Assembly (NCBI RefSeq): GCF_024707545.1
Contig: NZ_CP062229.1
Span: 2,337,501-2,401,500, forward strand
Direction: 5' to 3'
From: Mesorhizobium onobrychidis
GTDB taxonomy: Bacteria > Pseudomonadota > Alphaproteobacteria > Rhizobiales > Rhizobiaceae
DNA: 64,000 nucleotides
Position numbers and translations under genes: made by a program. The notes under the pieces are model-generated. The model was not told the DNA's origin, did no database searches, and was given only the letters and a program-made list of their open reading frames with translations. Shown piece after piece: positions 56,028-64,000 of this stretch; position 1 is the stretch's first letter, and every line of letters begins with the position of its first letter.

Positions 56028-57326
56028 TCACCCGATCGTGGCGTCTTTGTCGAGCTTCCTAGCTTCCTTCATGTTCGGCAAAAAAACCGTCAGCAGCCCG
56101 AGCAGCGGCAGGTAGGAGCAGACCTGAAAGACGAAGTCGATGCCTTTCATGTCGGCGACGACGCCGAGCACGGCGGCGGCGATGCCGCCCATGCCGAAGG
56201 CGAAGCCGAAGAAGATGCCGGCGATCATGCCGACGCGGCCCGGCACCAGCTCCTGGGCGAAGACGACGATGTTCGAGAAGGCCGAGGACAGGATCAGGCC
56301 GATCAGCACCGTCAGGACCATCGTCCATTCGAAATTGGCGTAGGGCAGGGCCAGCGTAAAGGGCAGCACGCCGACGATCGAGAACCAGATCATCGCCTTC
56401 TGTCCGTAGCGGTCGCCGAACGGGCCGCCGAGCAGGATGCCCAGCGCCGAGGCGCCGAGGAACAGGAACAGCATGACCTGCGACACCTGCACCGAAACGC
56501 CGAATTTATCGATGGCGTAGAAGGTGTAGTAGCTGGCGAGGCTGGCCATGTAGGCGTTCTTGGTCAGCACCAGCAAGGTCAGCACCGCCAGCGCGGCCAT
56601 CACCTTGCGGCGCGGGAAGGGCGAGACGAAGCCGGCGGCCTTGCGGTTGGCGAGCGAGGCGCGCAGGCGGCTGTACCAGCCGCCAACCCGCCACAGCACG
56701 ATGATGCCGATCAGCGAGCCGGCGGCAAACCACGCTATGCTGGTCTGGCCGAAGGGCACGACGATGAAGGCAGCCAGCAGCGGCCCGATGGCCTGGCCGA
56801 AATTGCCGCCGACCTGGAACAACGATTGCGCCAGGCCGAACCTGCCGCCCGAGGCGAAGCGGGCGATGCGCGAGGATTCCGGGTGGAAGATCGCCGAGCC
56901 GATGCCGATCAGCGACGCGCCGATCAGCAGCAGCCAATAGTGTCCGGCATAGGCCAGCACGATCAGGCCGATCAGCGAGGACGCCATGCCGTAGGGCAGC
57001 GAATAGGGCATCGGCCGCTTGTCGGTGACCATGCCGATCAGCGGCTGCAGCAATGAGGCCGTCACCTGGAAGGTGAAGGTCAAAAGGCCGATCTGCCAGA
57101 AATCGAGACCGTAATTGTCCTTCAGCAGCGGATAGATGGCCGACAGCAGCGACTGCATGATGTCGTTGACACAATGGCAGAAGCTCACCGCAAGAATGAC
57201 GGTGAAGGCCGTCGCTTGCGCCGAAGTGTGGCTGGCCGCCGCAGGCGTGGCGACGGTGGTGGCTGTCGTGTCGGTCAAGGCATGCTCCGTGGTCTTTTTG
57301 GCGGCCGCTGCAGCAGGCGGCCTCAT
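56028..57326 (-). CDS. Fsr-like (fosmidomycin-resistance type) MFS exporter
   Basis: 432 residues with twelve membrane segments; FCHCVNDIMQSLLSAIYPLL and LTFTFQVTASLLQPLIGMVT DKRP-type loop 2-3 are typical of Fsr. Exports drugs or metabolites by proton antiport. The AraC-type gene at 57411 diverges and is likely the regulator. A Pro/Thr-rich N-terminal tail precedes the first helix. Confidence 0.88.
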   Translation of the reverse strand: MRPPAAAAAKKTTEHALTDTTATTVATPAAASHTSAQATAFTVILAVSFCHCVNDIMQSLLSAIYPLLKDNYGLDFWQIGLLTFTFQVTASLLQPLIGMVTDKRPMPYSLPYGMASSLIGLIVLAYAGHYWLLLIGASLIGIGSAIFHPESSRIARFASGGRFGLAQSLFQVGGNFGQAIGPLLAAFIVVPFGQTSIAWFAAGSLIGIIVLWRVGGWYSRLRASLANRKAAGFVSPFPRRKVMAALAVLTLLVLTKNAYMASLASYYTFYAIDKFGVSVQVSQVMLFLFLGASALGILLGGPFGDRYGQKAMIWFSIVGVLPFTLALPYANFEWTMVLTVLIGLILSSAFSNIVVFAQELVPGRVGMIAGIFFGFAFGMGGIAAAVLGVVADMKGIDFVFQVCSYLPLLGLLTVFLPNMKEARKLDKDATIG

Positions 57327-57410
57327 GGCCCGATTGCTTTATATAAGTCACTTGTCTGGCGACTTCTTTCGTGGTTTGGTCCAATAGTTTCGCGAGTGGG
57401 CCATTAGCCA

Positions 57411-58271
57411 ATGCCGCATGGCACCGAAATCTTCAAACCGGGCGACACCGATCTCGGCCAGTTCACCGATCTCGGGCTGTTGCGCCGCTGGCAATGGCTG
57501 GAGCAGGCCGTCGGGCCGGCGGTGGCGCTGCCGACCGAATATTCCGACGGCTACCATGTGCCGCAGCACCGTCACAGTCGCAGTCAGTTGCTGCATGCGC
57601 TTGTCGGCGTCGTGCTGGTGACGACGCGGCATGGGCGCTGGATGGTGCCTCCCGATCATGCGATGTGGATTCCCGCCGGCACCGAGCATTCCGTCGAGAT
57701 GCTTGGCGACGTCAGCATGCGCTCGGTCTATGTAATGCCGGACGCCATCGCGGGGTTGCCGCATGGGCTGCGCGTCGTCGGCATCACCGATCTGATGCAC
57801 AGCCTGATCGTGGAATCGGAAAAGCTGCCGCAGGGCGCCGAGCTGGAGGGGCGCGGCGGGCTAATCATGAGCCTCCTGCTGCATGAAATCCCGAACCTGC
57901 CGGAACGGCCGCTCGGCTTGCCTTTTCCTTCGGATCCAAGGTTTGCGGCACTCTGCCGGCGCTTCGTCGCAGCACCCTCGCCGCATGCGACGATCGACGA
58001 ATGGGCCGATATCGTCGGCATGAGCCGCCGTTCCTTCACCCGCGCCTTTCATCGCCAGACCGGATTGTCGTTGTCGACATGGCGCCAGCAGGCCTGTCTG
58101 TTCGCGGCCTTGCCGAGGCTGGCCGATGGCGAGCCGATCACAAGGGTGGCGCTCGATCTCGGCTATGACAGCGTGCCGGCCTTCATCACCATGTTCAAGC
58201 GCATGCTGGGGGCATCGCCGCGCGGCTATATGCGCGGGTCAAGGGACAACATCAGGGTGTCGAACGGGTAG
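57411..58271 (+). CDS. AraC-family regulator (NimR-like), divergent from MFS gene
   Basis: 286 residues: N-terminal cupin (HVPQHRHSRSQLLHALVGVV) and C-terminal HTH (GMSRRSFTRAFHRQTGLSLS, then FITMFKRMLGASPRGYM). Resembles NimR-type regulators of adjacent drug-efflux genes. 84 bp separate it from the exporter start. Confidence 0.87.
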   Translation: MPHGTEIFKPGDTDLGQFTDLGLLRRWQWLEQAVGPAVALPTEYSDGYHVPQHRHSRSQLLHALVGVVLVTTRHGRWMVPPDHAMWIPAGTEHSVEMLGDVSMRSVYVMPDAIAGLPHGLRVVGITDLMHSLIVESEKLPQGAELEGRGGLIMSLLLHEIPNLPERPLGLPFPSDPRFAALCRRFVAAPSPHATIDEWADIVGMSRRSFTRAFHRQTGLSLSTWRQQACLFAALPRLADGEPITRVALDLGYDSVPAFITMFKRMLGASPRGYMRGSRDNIRVSNG

Positions 58272-58312
58272 CGCATGACCCCGAACCTCCGGTTCGGAAA
58301 GGATCATGCGCA
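58272..58312. repeat. GATC-type palindromic repeat between convergent genes
   Basis: GCGCATGA/TCATGCGC outer arms and an inner CCGAACC/GGTTCGG hairpin. It lies just after the AraC stop and 27 bp before the prs stop, and may end both transcripts. Same family as 42391-42439. Confidence 0.82.
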
Positions 58313-58338
58313 AAATCAAAGTGTAGCGCGGGCAGATT

Positions 58339-59274
58339 TCAGTCGAACAGGCTCGATACCGATTCTTCGGTCGCCGTGCGCGAGATCGCCTCGCCCATGA
58401 GGTCGGCGATGGAGATGACGCGGATGTTGCTGGCGTCGAGCACCGCCTGGGTCGGCTGGATGGAATCAGTGATGACCAGTTCCTGCAGTTTCGAGGCGCC
58501 GATGCGGGCGATGGCGCCGCCCGACAAAACGCCATGGGTGGTGTAGGCGGTGACGCTGGTGGCGCCGGCGGCAAGCAGCGCATCGGCCGCATTGCACAAG
58601 GTACCGCCCGAATCGATGATGTCGTCGATCAGCAGGCAATCCTTGCCGCGCACGTCGCCGATGACGTTCATGACTTCCGATTCACCGGGGCGCTCGCGAC
58701 GCTTGTCGACGATGGCAAGCTGGGCATCGATGCGCTTGGCGAGCGCGCGGGCGCGGACCACGCCCCCGACATCCGGCGACACGACCATGACATTGGCAAG
58801 CTTCTTGTATTTCGCCTTCACGTCGCGGGCCATGACCGGCACCGAGAACAGATTGTCGGTCGGGATGTCGAAAAAGCCCTGGATCTGGCCGGCATGGAGA
58901 TCCAGCGTCAAGACACGATCGACGCCCGCGCGCGTGATCATGTTGGCGACCAGCTTGGCCGAGATCGGCGTGCGGCCCGAGGCGCGGCGGTCCTGCCTGG
59001 CATAGCCGAAATAGGGAATGACCGCGGTGATGCGCTTGGCCGACGAGCGCATGAAGGCATCGATCATGATGAGCAGCTCCATCAGGTGATCGTTGGTCGG
59101 GAACGAGGTGGACTGCAGGACGAAGACATCCTCGCCGCGCACATTCTCCTGGATCTCGACGAAGATTTCCTGATCGGCGAAGCGCCTGACGCTGGCTTTG
59201 CCCAGCGGGATGTTGAGATAGCGGGCGACCGCTTCGGCCAGCACCCTGTTGGAATTGCCCGCGAAAAGCTTCAT
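58339..59274 (-). CDS. prs: Ribose-phosphate pyrophosphokinase
   Basis: 311 residues making PRPP from ribose 5-phosphate and ATP. Seen: [20 protein letters not shown], the flexible [18 protein letters not shown] loop, and the PRPP motif [15 protein letters not shown]. Normal length. Monocistronic. Confidence 0.97.
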   Translation of the reverse strand: MKLFAGNSNRVLAEAVARYLNIPLGKASVRRFADQEIFVEIQENVRGEDVFVLQSTSFPTNDHLMELLIMIDAFMRSSAKRITAVIPYFGYARQDRRASGRTPISAKLVANMITRAGVDRVLTLDLHAGQIQGFFDIPTDNLFSVPVMARDVKAKYKKLANVMVVSPDVGGVVRARALAKRIDAQLAIVDKRRERPGESEVMNVIGDVRGKDCLLIDDIIDSGGTLCNAADALLAAGATSVTAYTTHGVLSGGAIARIGASKLQELVITDSIQPTQAVLDASNIRVISIADLMGEAISRTATEESVSSLFD

Positions 59275-59441
59275 GCACCGTTCCTGGTGAAGGATGGAGA
59301 CTCTGGCAGACTCTCTTGAGCCCCTTAGTCGGGGCTTTTAGCGGCCCGTGCCGGTATTGCAAGCGTCGTGATCGGGAATCCGCCGGCTAATCTCAATAAA
59401 CGTCGACGACGAGGGAAGCCGGCAACATGTCAGCCCGCCGG

Positions 59442-60089
59442 TCAGCCCGCTTGGCCGCCAAGCCATGTGGCGAACTGGTCGATCGTCTGGTCGGCGATCG
59501 CCTGCATGGTCTCCGGCGCGACAGCAGCCCAGCCTTCGCCATCATTGACCGAGGGCGCCTTCTGCTGACCGTTGATGCGATGCAGCCGGTTGCCTGCCGG
59601 GTCATAGACGTCCCAGACATAGATGACGGTGGTATCCTTGCCTTCCGACATCGTTGAGAAATAGCCTTTCAGCACGTGCGTGGGGGTCTGGCCGGCGCTG
59701 CCTGCCAAGGTGATGCCGCGCTGCTTGGCTCGCGTTTGAAGCGCCGCGGTCAGCGGTGTCGCGGCTTCCACCGAGGCGCCGACGATCGGCGCTACCTGCA
59801 GGCGGGTTCGTGCGATGACGGCGGCGCTCTTTGCGGGCGGCGCGGTCGTGGTTGCAGGCTGCGCAGGGGCGGAAGGCTCTGTTGCTGCGGAAGACTGCGC
59901 GGTCGTTGCCGGTGTGGTGGGCGTTGCAGGTGTGGTGGGCGTTGCAGCCGTGCCGGTTCCGGCCGTTGGCACGGCCTGTGTCGACTGCGGGGCGATGGCC
60001 GAGGGTTCGAGAACGTCCTTCGCGTTGGTGCAGGCGGCTAGCGTCAGCGCCGCGAGCAATGACACGGTCGTCACGTGCGATCGCCTCAT
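59442..60089 (-). CDS. Hypothetical lipoprotein
   Basis: 215 residues; lipobox LAAC with the lipidated Cys at residue 20. A low-complexity Thr/Ala/Pro linker (residues ~45-85) includes an 18-bp perfect tandem duplication coding ATPTTP twice (59911-59946). The C-terminal ~110 residues are a compact domain ending VAPETMQAIADQTIDQFATW. Function unknown; envelope-attached. Confidence 0.8.
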   Translation of the reverse strand: MRRSHVTTVSLLAALTLAACTNAKDVLEPSAIAPQSTQAVPTAGTGTAATPTTPATPTTPATTAQSSAATEPSAPAQPATTTAPPAKSAAVIARTRLQVAPIVGASVEAATPLTAALQTRAKQRGITLAGSAGQTPTHVLKGYFSTMSEGKDTTVIYVWDVYDPAGNRLHRINGQQKAPSVNDGEGWAAVAPETMQAIADQTIDQFATWLGGQAG

Positions 60090-60142
60090 TCCCTCAAAAC
60101 TCCCTGGCGATGAACGCCCTTTGCATCCGTACCATTATGGAT

Positions 60143-61294
60143 TCATTGCACAATCAAGTCGAGATCATGGCGGGACAGCGGTTTCGGCTGCGATTCAGTC
60201 GTCAGATAGGTGCGGCCGAGCGTCATTGCCGTCTCGGTTTCGGAGTCCATGATGATCATGTGGGCGAACAGCGTCATGTTTGGCGCGATGGGTTCGGGAT
60301 TGCCCTGATAGAACATCGGCATGTCCATCCATGATGGGGTGAAGCGGGCGCCGAGCGAATAGCCGCAGGCGTTGAGCCGGTGCTTGGTCAAGTTGTGTGC
60401 TTCGAGCGTGCGGGCATGCGCGTCGAACACATCACCGAAGGTATTTCCGGGCGTCATCGCCTTTTCGACCGCCAGAAGTGCGGCGCGCGCGGCATCGAAC
60501 AGTTCCTGGTGACGTTTCGATACTTTGCCGGTGAGCACCGTGCGCATCATCGCCGCATGGTAGTGGTGGAAGACGCCGGCCCATTCGAGCGTCAGCTGGT
60601 CGTTCTTGCTCAGCTTGCGACGGCCGGCCTTGTAACGGCAAAGCAGCGCGTCCACGCCAGAGCCGATGATGAACTCGTTGGCCGGATAATCGCCGCCGCC
60701 GGCAAAGATGGCGCCCTGCATGGCGGCAAGGACCAAGGCTTCGTCGCCACCCTGCTTGATCAGCGGCAGTGCCGCGTCCAGCGCGTCGTCGGCGAGATTT
60801 GCGGCCTTTTCCACCTTGGCGATTTCGGCCGGGCTCTTGAAAAGGCGCAGCCGGCTGACGATGCCGGACGCGTCGGCGATCTGGCCAAAGGTCTGCAATT
60901 GCTCGTCCAGGCGCCGGCCATTGTAGGCGGTCAGGCCGTGGGTGTCGTATTCGACGCCGATGCGGGCGCCGAGCAGGTCGAGATCGTTGAGCAAATTGCG
61001 CAGGTCGATCGCCGGATTGGCGCCGTCGCGATCGGTCCACAGCACGATGTTGTCGATGATCGAGGTGTGGCGCGCCTGGCGCAGATCGGCCGAGCGGGTG
61101 AGCAGGATCATCGAACCGTCTGCCTTCACCACGAGGCACTGGAAGAAGCAGAAGCCGAACGTATCGTAGCCGGTCAGCCAATACATGCTCTCCTGCGCAA
61201 ACAGCAGGACGGCATCGAGCTTCTTCTCGGCGATCTCGATCATCAGCCGATCGCGCCGCGCGTCAAATTCCGACCGTTCGAAATGCAGCGCCAT
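60143..61294 (-). CDS. M24-family pseudopeptidase (creatinase/ectoine hydrolase-like)
   Basis: 383 residues with the two-domain pita-bread plan. The M24 metal ligands are missing: the first Asp is Glu in QLTLEWAGVF, the second is Ala in HAAMMRT, and the His/Glu positions read NACGYSLGARFTP and TLFAHMIIMD. It therefore resembles metal-free members such as creatinase or ectoine hydrolase. Substrate unknown. Its ATG overlaps the pgeF stop by 1 bp. Confidence 0.82.
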   Translation of the reverse strand: MALHFERSEFDARRDRLMIEIAEKKLDAVLLFAQESMYWLTGYDTFGFCFFQCLVVKADGSMILLTRSADLRQARHTSIIDNIVLWTDRDGANPAIDLRNLLNDLDLLGARIGVEYDTHGLTAYNGRRLDEQLQTFGQIADASGIVSRLRLFKSPAEIAKVEKAANLADDALDAALPLIKQGGDEALVLAAMQGAIFAGGGDYPANEFIIGSGVDALLCRYKAGRRKLSKNDQLTLEWAGVFHHYHAAMMRTVLTGKVSKRHQELFDAARAALLAVEKAMTPGNTFGDVFDAHARTLEAHNLTKHRLNACGYSLGARFTPSWMDMPMFYQGNPEPIAPNMTLFAHMIIMDSETETAMTLGRTYLTTESQPKPLSRHDLDLIVQ

Positions 61295-62088
61295 TATTCT
61301 GTCTCCAAAACGATTGCCGAAATCTGCCGCCCGTAATCCGGCTCCTTGCGATGCGTGCTGCGCCGGTAGGAATAGAACAGATCCTCCTCGGCGTAGGTGC
61401 AGCGGCCGAGCCCGCCGGCGATCACGCCGGCCCGGGTCAGCCGATCGATCGTGTAGAGGTTGAGGTCGAACTTTGCATGCCCTGATTTCGCGGAAGGCGC
61501 GAAATAGCTGATATTGTTGGCGTCGGCCTCGACGAAGCGGGCGACGAATTCCGGGCCGACTTCATAGTTTTCTGGGCCGATGGAAGGACCGAGAATCGCA
61601 ACGATGCGCTCGCGCCGGGCGCCGAGGCCTTCCATCGCCGCAATGGTGTTTTCCAGCACGCCTGACAAGGCGCCCTTCCAGCCGGCATGGGCTGCGCCGA
61701 TGATACGCGCCTCGGCATCGGCGAACAGCACCGGTCCGCAATCGGCGGTCGAGGCGCCGACGGCGATGCCCGGCCGATCCGTGACGACGGCGTCGGCCTT
61801 CGGCCGCTCGCCGGGAAAAGGCTCCCTGGCGATGACGACGTCGGGCGAATGGATTTGATGGGCGGTCAAGAGATGGCTTGATGGCACGCCTATCCAGTCG
61901 GCGACGCGGCGGCGGTTCTCGGCTACTTGCGTCTGGTCGTCGCTTGAGCCGGTGCCGATGTTGAGGCCCCGATAGATGCCGCTGGAGACGCCGCCGACGC
62001 GAGTGAAATAGCCGTGGCGAATGCCTTGCGCCCGCGCCTTTTCCAGCAAGGGCGACCGAACGGGATCCGGTTTGGTCTGATTCAGCAT
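61294..62088 (-). CDS. pgeF: Peptidoglycan editing factor PgeF (laccase-domain protein)
   Basis: 264 residues; the metal/active-site residues are in TAHQIHSPDV, ADCGPVLFAD and GAAHAGWKGAL. Family removes wrongly incorporated residues from peptidoglycan precursors. The ATG at 62088 has weak upstream signals; longer frames include an 18-bp tandem repeat (62131-62166) and are doubtful. Confidence 0.88.
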   Translation of the reverse strand: MLNQTKPDPVRSPLLEKARAQGIRHGYFTRVGGVSSGIYRGLNIGTGSSDDQTQVAENRRRVADWIGVPSSHLLTAHQIHSPDVVIAREPFPGERPKADAVVTDRPGIAVGASTADCGPVLFADAEARIIGAAHAGWKGALSGVLENTIAAMEGLGARRERIVAILGPSIGPENYEVGPEFVARFVEADANNISYFAPSAKSGHAKFDLNLYTIDRLTRAGVIAGGLGRCTYAEEDLFYSYRRSTHRKEPDYGRQISAIVLETE

Positions 62089-62204
62089 GGCGGCGTTGTT
62101 GTCCGTGTGGGCGATTTCGTCAAGCGACAGTCCAAAGATCGGCGACGGTCCAAAGATGGGCAACAGTCGGAAACTGGGAGAGTGAGAGAGGCGGCGGCGA
62201 AAAG

Positions 62205-63293
62205 TCAATCCGCCGTTGCAAAGGGCGGAACGGCGATGCCGGCAGGCAGGACGGCAAGCACCTTGAACAGGTCGCCCATGGCTTGCGGGCCGGCGAGGCG
62301 TTCGACCTCGCCTGCAATCTTTTCGCGAGCCGCCTCATTGGCATTGGCGCCGAGCTGGCCGGCGCGTTCGAGAAGACCCATTTCCACCAGGAATTCGCCT
62401 TGCGTGGAGAGATGGGCATCGAGGCCATGCGCCCGCACAATCGCGGCAAGGGCGGCAAAATCGACATGGGCGGTGAGATCGGCTTCGCCCGGATTGGCCA
62501 GCACACCTTCGTGATCGTGCCTGCGCACAGCCTGTAACGTGTCGCCGATCCCTGGCCGGAGATAGCCATAATCGAGGAACAGGCCGGCACCGCCCAACCC
62601 GGCCAATCGCTCAGCGATGCTCGCCATCAGCGCGGCTCGGGCCGGCGCGACCTCGACGATCGCGCCCTGTGGCGCGTTTTCGGCATCGTCCGGCAACAGC
62701 GTCGGATCGACCGAGCCGGCGCCGGCGAAGAAGTGCAATTCGTCTGCGCCGTCGAGGCCGATCATCCGTTCGCGCCAGCCTGTTCCGGCGCGGACGAACT
62801 GGCGGATGGGCACTGCGTCGAACAATTCGTTGCCGACGATGAAAAGCGGGGTCTGCGGCAAGGTGTCGATGCTTTCGTGCCAGCCGATCGCGGTAGGCGT
62901 GGCGGCAAGCGTTTGCTTCTGGACATCGGCCAGCCGCGGGCTGGTCTCGATCATGGCGAACGATGCGCCGGCGGTCAGCGCCGGATCGAGCCGCGAAAGC
63001 GTGCGCAGCATATCCTTCATCAGCGTGCCGCGGCCGGGGCCGATCTCGGCGATGGTGACCGGCATCGGCCGGCCGGTCGCTAGCCAGGCTTCGTAGAGCC
63101 AGACGGCGATCAGCTCGCCGAACATCTGGCTGATCTCCGGCGCGGTGACGAAGTCGCCGGCAGCCCCGAACGGCTCGCGCGTCGTATAGTAGCCGTCCCG
63201 CGGATCGAACAGGCAAAGCGCCATGTATTGGTTGATGGGGATCGGCCCCGCCGCACCGATCAGCTCGACGATGCGGGTTTTCAGTCGGGTCAT
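62205..63293 (-). CDS. SAM-dependent methyltransferase, MidA/NDUFAF7-type
   Basis: 362 residues: [37 protein letters not shown] and [18 protein letters not shown] (SAM motif), then [11 protein letters not shown]. Mitochondrial homologues methylate a complex I subunit; role in bacteria is less clear. Overlaps the lgt stop by 4 bp, so the two are coupled. Confidence 0.9.
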   Translation of the reverse strand: MTRLKTRIVELIGAAGPIPINQYMALCLFDPRDGYYTTREPFGAAGDFVTAPEISQMFGELIAVWLYEAWLATGRPMPVTIAEIGPGRGTLMKDMLRTLSRLDPALTAGASFAMIETSPRLADVQKQTLAATPTAIGWHESIDTLPQTPLFIVGNELFDAVPIRQFVRAGTGWRERMIGLDGADELHFFAGAGSVDPTLLPDDAENAPQGAIVEVAPARAALMASIAERLAGLGGAGLFLDYGYLRPGIGDTLQAVRRHDHEGVLANPGEADLTAHVDFAALAAIVRAHGLDAHLSTQGEFLVEMGLLERAGQLGANANEAAREKIAGEVERLAGPQAMGDLFKVLAVLPAGIAVPPFATAD

Positions 63294-64000
63294 ACCGGCT
63301 GTGGCTGTGTAACCGGCTTTGCCGTCGCCATCGCCCAGATGCCGGCAAGCAGCATCGGCAGCGACAGCACCATGCCCATGGTCAGCCAGCCGGTGCCGAG
63401 GAGGTAGCCGAGCTGCTGGTCGGGCTCGCGGAAGAATTCGACGAAGATGCGCGAGAGACCGTAACCGGCGATGAAGGCGCCGCCGACGAAGCGCGGCGTC
63501 TTCAGCTTGTGCCTGGAATGGGTGAGGAAGCGCAGGACCAGGAACAGCACCAGGCCTTCAAGCAGCGCCTCGTAGATCTGGCTCGGATGGCGCGCAAATG
63601 GGCCGCCATTAGGGAATTCGACCGCCCATGGCACGTCGGTCGGTCTGCCCCAGAGTTCGGAGTTGATGAAATTCGCCATGCGGACAAGGCCAAGGCCGAC
63701 CGGCACGCCGGCCGCCACCACGTCGAACAGCGACCAGGTGCGAATGCCGCGCGACCAGGAAAACAGCGTCATGGCGAGAATGACGCCGAGCATCCCGCCA
63801 TGGAACGACATGCCGCCCTGCCAGACGGCAAGAATATCGAGCGGGTGGGCAATGTAGCGCGGCAGGTCGTAAAACAGCACGTAGCCGGTGCGCCCGCCAA
63901 GCACCACGCCGATGGCCGCCCAGACGATGAAGTCGTCGAGGTCCTCGGGCTTCATTGGCACGGTGCCGTCGGGCCAGAGCCTCGCATTGGTGACGAGCCG
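63290..64000 (-). CDS. lgt: Prolipoprotein diacylglyceryl transferase, 5'-truncated by window edge
   Basis: About 236 residues are visible, from [12 protein letters not shown] near the edge to the stop. Membrane protein with the Lgt motifs [29 protein letters not shown] and [15 protein letters not shown]. It attaches diacylglycerol to lipoprotein cysteines. First gene of lgt - midA-like - pgeF - M24; the start is outside the window. Confidence 0.95.
   Translation of the reverse strand, partial: RLVTNARLWPDGTVPMKPEDLDDFIVWAAIGVVLGGRTGYVLFYDLPRYIAHPLDILAVWQGGMSFHGGMLGVILAMTLFSWSRGIRTWSLFDVVAAGVPVGLGLVRMANFINSELWGRPTDVPWAVEFPNGGPFARHPSQIYEALLEGLVLFLVLRFLTHSRHKLKTPRFVGGAFIAGYGLSRIFVEFFREPDQQLGYLLGTGWLTMGMVLSLPMLLAGIWAMATAKPVTQPQPV

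Noticed and set aside
62089..62208. Longer N-terminus for PgeF
   Set aside because: The extra 40 residues include an 18-bp tandem repeat and do not resemble the family.

Overview
The window is a high-GC (about 60-65%) alphaproteobacterial chromosome segment. Gene content and order (choXWV choline importer, petABC, SoxR with TrmL, HemF, Fsr-type exporter, rhizopine-like moc genes) and the many small palindromic intergenic repeats point to a Mesorhizobium-like member of the Rhizobiales. This is inferred from gene content only. No rRNA, tRNA, CRISPR array or complete insertion sequence was recognised.

Layout. 1-2500: the 3'-truncated end of a ParS/MbcA/Xre-type antitoxin gene, a pair of inverted palindromic repeats, and a GlxA-type regulator divergent from an isochorismatase-family hydrolase. 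2500-4950: fhs and a SnoaL-like protein. 5100-12350: a five-gene minus-strand run of poorly characterised proteins (coiled-coil protein, unknown 381-aa protein, AAA+ ATPase, unknown 432-aa protein, DUF2333 membrane protein), interrupted by a DUF559 endonuclease-like gene that lies between two perfect 51-bp inverted repeats. 12600-17150: tdk, choXWV and clpS. 17300-24150: a MoxR / DUF58 / BatA-DUF4159 / vWA-type membrane cluster. 24280-26850: DUF1285, Nudix (CoA pyrophosphatase type) and CCA-adding enzyme. 26850-30150: small DUF proteins, hemF, soxR, trmL.

30150-39450 is an accessory-looking stretch: a possible leader peptide, a pair of ABC exporters, a Nudix gene between broken DUF47 and PiT phosphate-transporter remnants, and a FecR/CHASE2-cyclase pair. 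39850-49720 returns to housekeeping: cupin, petABC, apt, two MaoC-like proteins, CorA, YchF, Pth and ribosomal L25. 50130-54500 is a catabolic cluster resembling part of the rhizopine (moc) pathway: LacI-type regulator with no normal start codon, PanB-like protein, MocD-like hydroxylase, MocB-like binding protein, MocE-like Rieske ferredoxin. 54500-64000: DUF2938 with an ArsR-rhodanese regulator, Fsr-like MFS pump with AraC regulator, prs, a lipoprotein, and a minus-strand operon lgt - midA-like - pgeF - M24 pseudopeptidase.

The most interesting signals are the DUF559 gene framed by perfect palindromic-repeat inverted copies, with the repeat also supplying its ribosome binding site; the uncharacterised AAA+/coiled-coil/membrane operon it interrupts; the partial moc-like cluster with a PanB homologue lacking expected catalytic residues; and repeat elements placed exactly at operon junctions (choX-choW, petB-petC).
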